From an uncultured Porphyromonadaceae bacterium (lineage in GTDB: Bacteria > Bacteroidota > Bacteroidia > Bacteroidales > Muribaculaceae), in assembly GCA_947175645.1 (NCBI GenBank), contig CAMWNP010000011.1:1-64000 (forward strand): DNA of 64,000 bases, in the 5' to 3' direction. The position numbers and the translations under genes were made by a program. Below are positions 62,703 through 64,000 of this stretch, one piece after another (the first letter of the stretch is position 1; each line of letters starts with the position of its first letter). The notes under the pieces were generated by a model, which made no database searches, was not told the origin of the DNA, and was given only the letters and a program-made list of their open reading frames with translations.

Positions 62703-62881
62703 CAGCCGAACTGATTCGTTACAGGATTATAAAGGAATCCCGCTTTTTTAAGTTTTTCCATCAGTTCTTCCTGATTTATGTCGAGGTCGTCACACAACTC
62801 TTCGAGTGACTGATAACGGTCACGAAGCATAGTGTTCACGTAACTGAACAGCATGAAGGGATCTTTGGGTAAATTCTCCAT
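62702..62881 (-). CDS. DUF4250-type small protein (59 aa)
   Basis: 59 residues, beginning MENLPKDPFMLFSYVNTML and ending GFLYNPVTNQFG, matching the DUF4250 pattern (M-x-N-L-P-K-D-P-x-M-L ... LCxDLxI ... GFxYNPxxNxF). The helical middle (RDRYQSLEELCDDLDINQEE) looks like a small helix-turn-helix. The function of the family is unknown. The TGA stop overlaps the uvrD-like ATG by one base, so it is translationally coupled and is the first gene of a six-gene operon. It is easily missed because of its size. Confidence 0.9.
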   Translation of the reverse strand: MENLPKDPFMLFSYVNTMLRDRYQSLEELCDDLDINQEELMEKLKKAGFLYNPVTNQFG

Positions 62882-62903
62882 TTATTATCATTTTGTAAAC
62901 ATA

Positions 62904-62911
62904 CGAAATTA
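62904..62911 (-). promoter_or_regulatory. -7-like element TAATTTCG upstream of the DUF4250 operon
   Basis: One mismatch to TAnnTTTG, in the same TTTGTAATTTCG context as the TrmH promoter at 24769-24776. It lies 22 nt from the DUF4250 ATG. Confidence 0.4.
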
Positions 62912-63022
62912 CAAAAAAATGGGAGATAATCCAAATTGTAAGGCAAAATATTGGCTGAGTAAATCTTTTTTGTTGCGTTTGTTGCGTTAATCGGAAACTT
63001 CAGTTGAGTAAGTATAGGTTCG

Positions 63023-63030
63023 TAAATTTG
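63023..63030 (+). promoter_or_regulatory. Orphan -7 element TAAATTTG with no rightward gene
   Basis: A perfect TAnnTTTG match on the plus strand with a TTG 17 bp upstream (63004-63006). The next gene downstream (63112-63771) is on the minus strand, so transcription would give a small RNA or antisense RNA to its 3-prime end. Confidence 0.4.
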
Positions 63031-63111
63031 CATCCGGAGTAAACGGGCAGCATATATTATTCAAAGGATTGAGACATGCTGACCTGATGCCGGGTAAGTT
63101 GGCGCACTTTG

Positions 63112-63771
63112 TCAGAAAGTGTAGCCTACGGCCACCATGACATAGTTGCGTCGGAAGTGCTCGAACGTACGGTTCATGACTTTAGTTACGCCCGCCGATG
63201 CACTGACACCCACAAACCAACGGTTATAATCAAGCCCTACGCCGAAGTTCCACTGAAGATCAAACCTCTTGAATCCTCCTTTTCCGAGGATATTGCTGTC
63301 TTCGATTTTCTCCACACCTTCAGTGTCATTGAAGTGTGATCGTGCCACAAGGCTCATGTTCATCTGGGGACCGGTGAAGAATTTCAGACCCATGTCATCG
63401 GTGAGCGAAAGACGGTAACCTACATTAACCGGCACACGGAATCCGAAGTTGCGGATGCTTCCGTCAACCTGAACGGGAACATCCCCTGACACTGCTGTTA
63501 TGGTCTGGCCGAATGTGTCGTAGAAAAGATATGCACCCGGTTCTATGTAAAAGTCACGGTAGAGATATTTGGTGTATACAACTCCTGCTGAACCTCCCAC
63601 ACCGTTGCTGTAGTCATCGGAACTACCTGATGTGGAACTGATTTCAACGCCTGCCCTGACGCCGAATGAGTCATAACTCTCTGTGCCGTTGATAGAGGAG
63701 TTATCTGCTGCTGCAACGGCTGGCACACTCACTGCAAGGAGTGCCGCTAATGTGTTGAATGTGAGTTTCAT
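63112..63771 (-). CDS. Outer-membrane beta-barrel (porin-type) protein
   Basis: 219 residues with a signal peptide (MKLTFNTLAALLAVSVPAVAAA). The mature protein has a PorT/OmpW-like barrel pattern (SFGVRAGVEISSTSG, YLYRDFYIEPGAYLFYDTFG, LKFFTGPQMNMSLVARS) and ends NYVMVAVGYTF, a closing strand with terminal Phe. No motif gives a substrate. It follows the truncated gene at the window edge on the same strand, 21 nt downstream of it, so both may be one operon. Confidence 0.82.
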   Translation of the reverse strand: MKLTFNTLAALLAVSVPAVAAADNSSINGTESYDSFGVRAGVEISSTSGSSDDYSNGVGGSAGVVYTKYLYRDFYIEPGAYLFYDTFGQTITAVSGDVPVQVDGSIRNFGFRVPVNVGYRLSLTDDMGLKFFTGPQMNMSLVARSHFNDTEGVEKIEDSNILGKGGFKRFDLQWNFGVGLDYNRWFVGVSASAGVTKVMNRTFEHFRRNYVMVAVGYTF

Positions 63772-63792
63772 ATTATCAGTTGTTAAGTGTTA

Positions 63793-64000
63793 TCAGTAGT
63801 CATATAACAGTTCCAGATCATCTACCCACAGACAACTTCCGTTTCCTCCCGTGAAGTAGTCGCCGTATTTGCTGGCTGATGCTACAATAACAATGTATTT
63901 CGGTACACGTGAGGTGCTTCGGTAGTCCAGTTCGATGTCGAATGGAATATAACTATTAACACTTGAACCGTACTGAATGTTTCCGTAGGCTACAACTGAT
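63793..64000 (-). CDS. C-terminus of a probable PCMD-domain protein, cut by the window edge
   Basis: A minus-strand frame open from the edge to a TGA at 63793-63795 (68 codons). The text FDIELDYRSTSRVPKYIVIV, then ASASKYGDYFTGGNGSC and LWVDDLELLYDY, fits the end of PCMD (putative carbohydrate metabolism) domains of Bacteroidetes lipoproteins, a jelly-roll with a carbohydrate-binding look. The barrel gene follows 21 nt later, so the two are probably co-transcribed. The N-terminus lies outside the window. Confidence 0.8.
   Translation of the reverse strand, partial: SVVAYGNIQYGSSVNSYIPFDIELDYRSTSRVPKYIVIVASASKYGDYFTGGNGSCLWVDDLELLYDY

Noticed and set aside
62969-62986. Tandem TTTGTTGCG TTTGTTGCG
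   Set aside because: Two short copies only, with no known site type; likely chance in AT-rich intergenic DNA.
1-64000. tRNA, rRNA or known riboswitch
   Set aside because: No cloverleaf, CCA-type 3-prime end, rRNA sequence or familiar aptamer was recognised. Short or diverged RNAs could have been missed by eye.

Overview
The window comes from a Bacteroidales-type genome; Muribaculaceae is a reasonable but unproven guess. The evidence is as follows. Many genes are preceded by the Bacteroidetes -7 promoter element TAnnTTTG, and there is no Shine-Dalgarno pattern. There is a MurF-alanine racemase fusion, a PorE-like TPR/propeller/OmpA lipoprotein, a DUF4105 (Lnb-type) protein, a DUF4876/DUF6850/TonB-receptor block, DUF4923 and DUF4250 proteins, and a secreted protein ending in a YYNLQG type C-terminal motif. 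No rRNA, tRNA, CRISPR array, phage or complete insertion sequence was seen. Most of the window is housekeeping chromosome with small accessory insertions.

Layout. 0-11.7 kb, mainly rightward: a beta-barrel protein, ilvE plus an HD hydrolase, gpmA, dnaB, a leucine-rich-repeat secreted protein and a NUDIX hydrolase. A leftward ECF sigma operon with its own ECF-type promoter follows, then tpiA, a SPOR protein and folE. 11.9-22.3 kb, leftward: DUF1015, purA and a Fur-family regulator, then a four-gene outer-membrane block (TonB-dependent receptor, DUF4876 lipoprotein, DUF6850 barrel, and a half-length M16 peptidase-like protein without the zinc motif). 22.4-26.9 kb: a secreted protein with a T9SS-like tail, a TrmH-family methyltransferase, an SPFH protein, and a regulator that joins a RIC/hemerythrin-like domain to a LuxR HTH. 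27.0-35.4 kb: a compact leftward gene run prmA - barrel - PorE-like - GSCFA - murF/alr - xpt - queA. 35.6-39.9 kb: an MscS channel, a GNAT toxin-like module, a small TPR protein and a MINPP-like phosphatase. 39.9-53.2 kb, leftward: uvrA, mltG, an ABC-F protein, secA, a degenerate alkaline-phosphatase-fold protein, an Lnb-type protein and a DMT transporter. 53.3-56.1 kb: nfo and an MFS transporter with a large inserted loop. 56.1-56.85 kb: an array of palindromes with no gene. 56.85-62.9 kb: an operon DUF4250 - uvrD-like - nspC - glycosyltransferase - radC - DUF4923. The right edge holds a barrel protein and the C-terminus of a probable PCMD-domain protein.

The least expected content is between genes. 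Four copies of a roughly 165-bp element with short terminal inverted repeats (R1-R4) each start with a GAGG(C/G)TGTG hairpin next to a gene end. The same hairpin occurs alone at five other gene ends. A separate 32-bp sequence occurs three times, two copies differing by one base. Twice (7.2-8.2 kb and 37.2-38.5 kb) the 3-prime tail of a leftward gene is duplicated about 700-1000 bp downstream in diverged form, with cargo between the two tails (a NUDIX gene; a GNAT/antitoxin-like pair). At least five genes have a start codon only 5-9 nt from the -7 element, predicting leaderless or nearly leaderless mRNAs. Gene calls rest on motifs recognised by eye; no database search was run.
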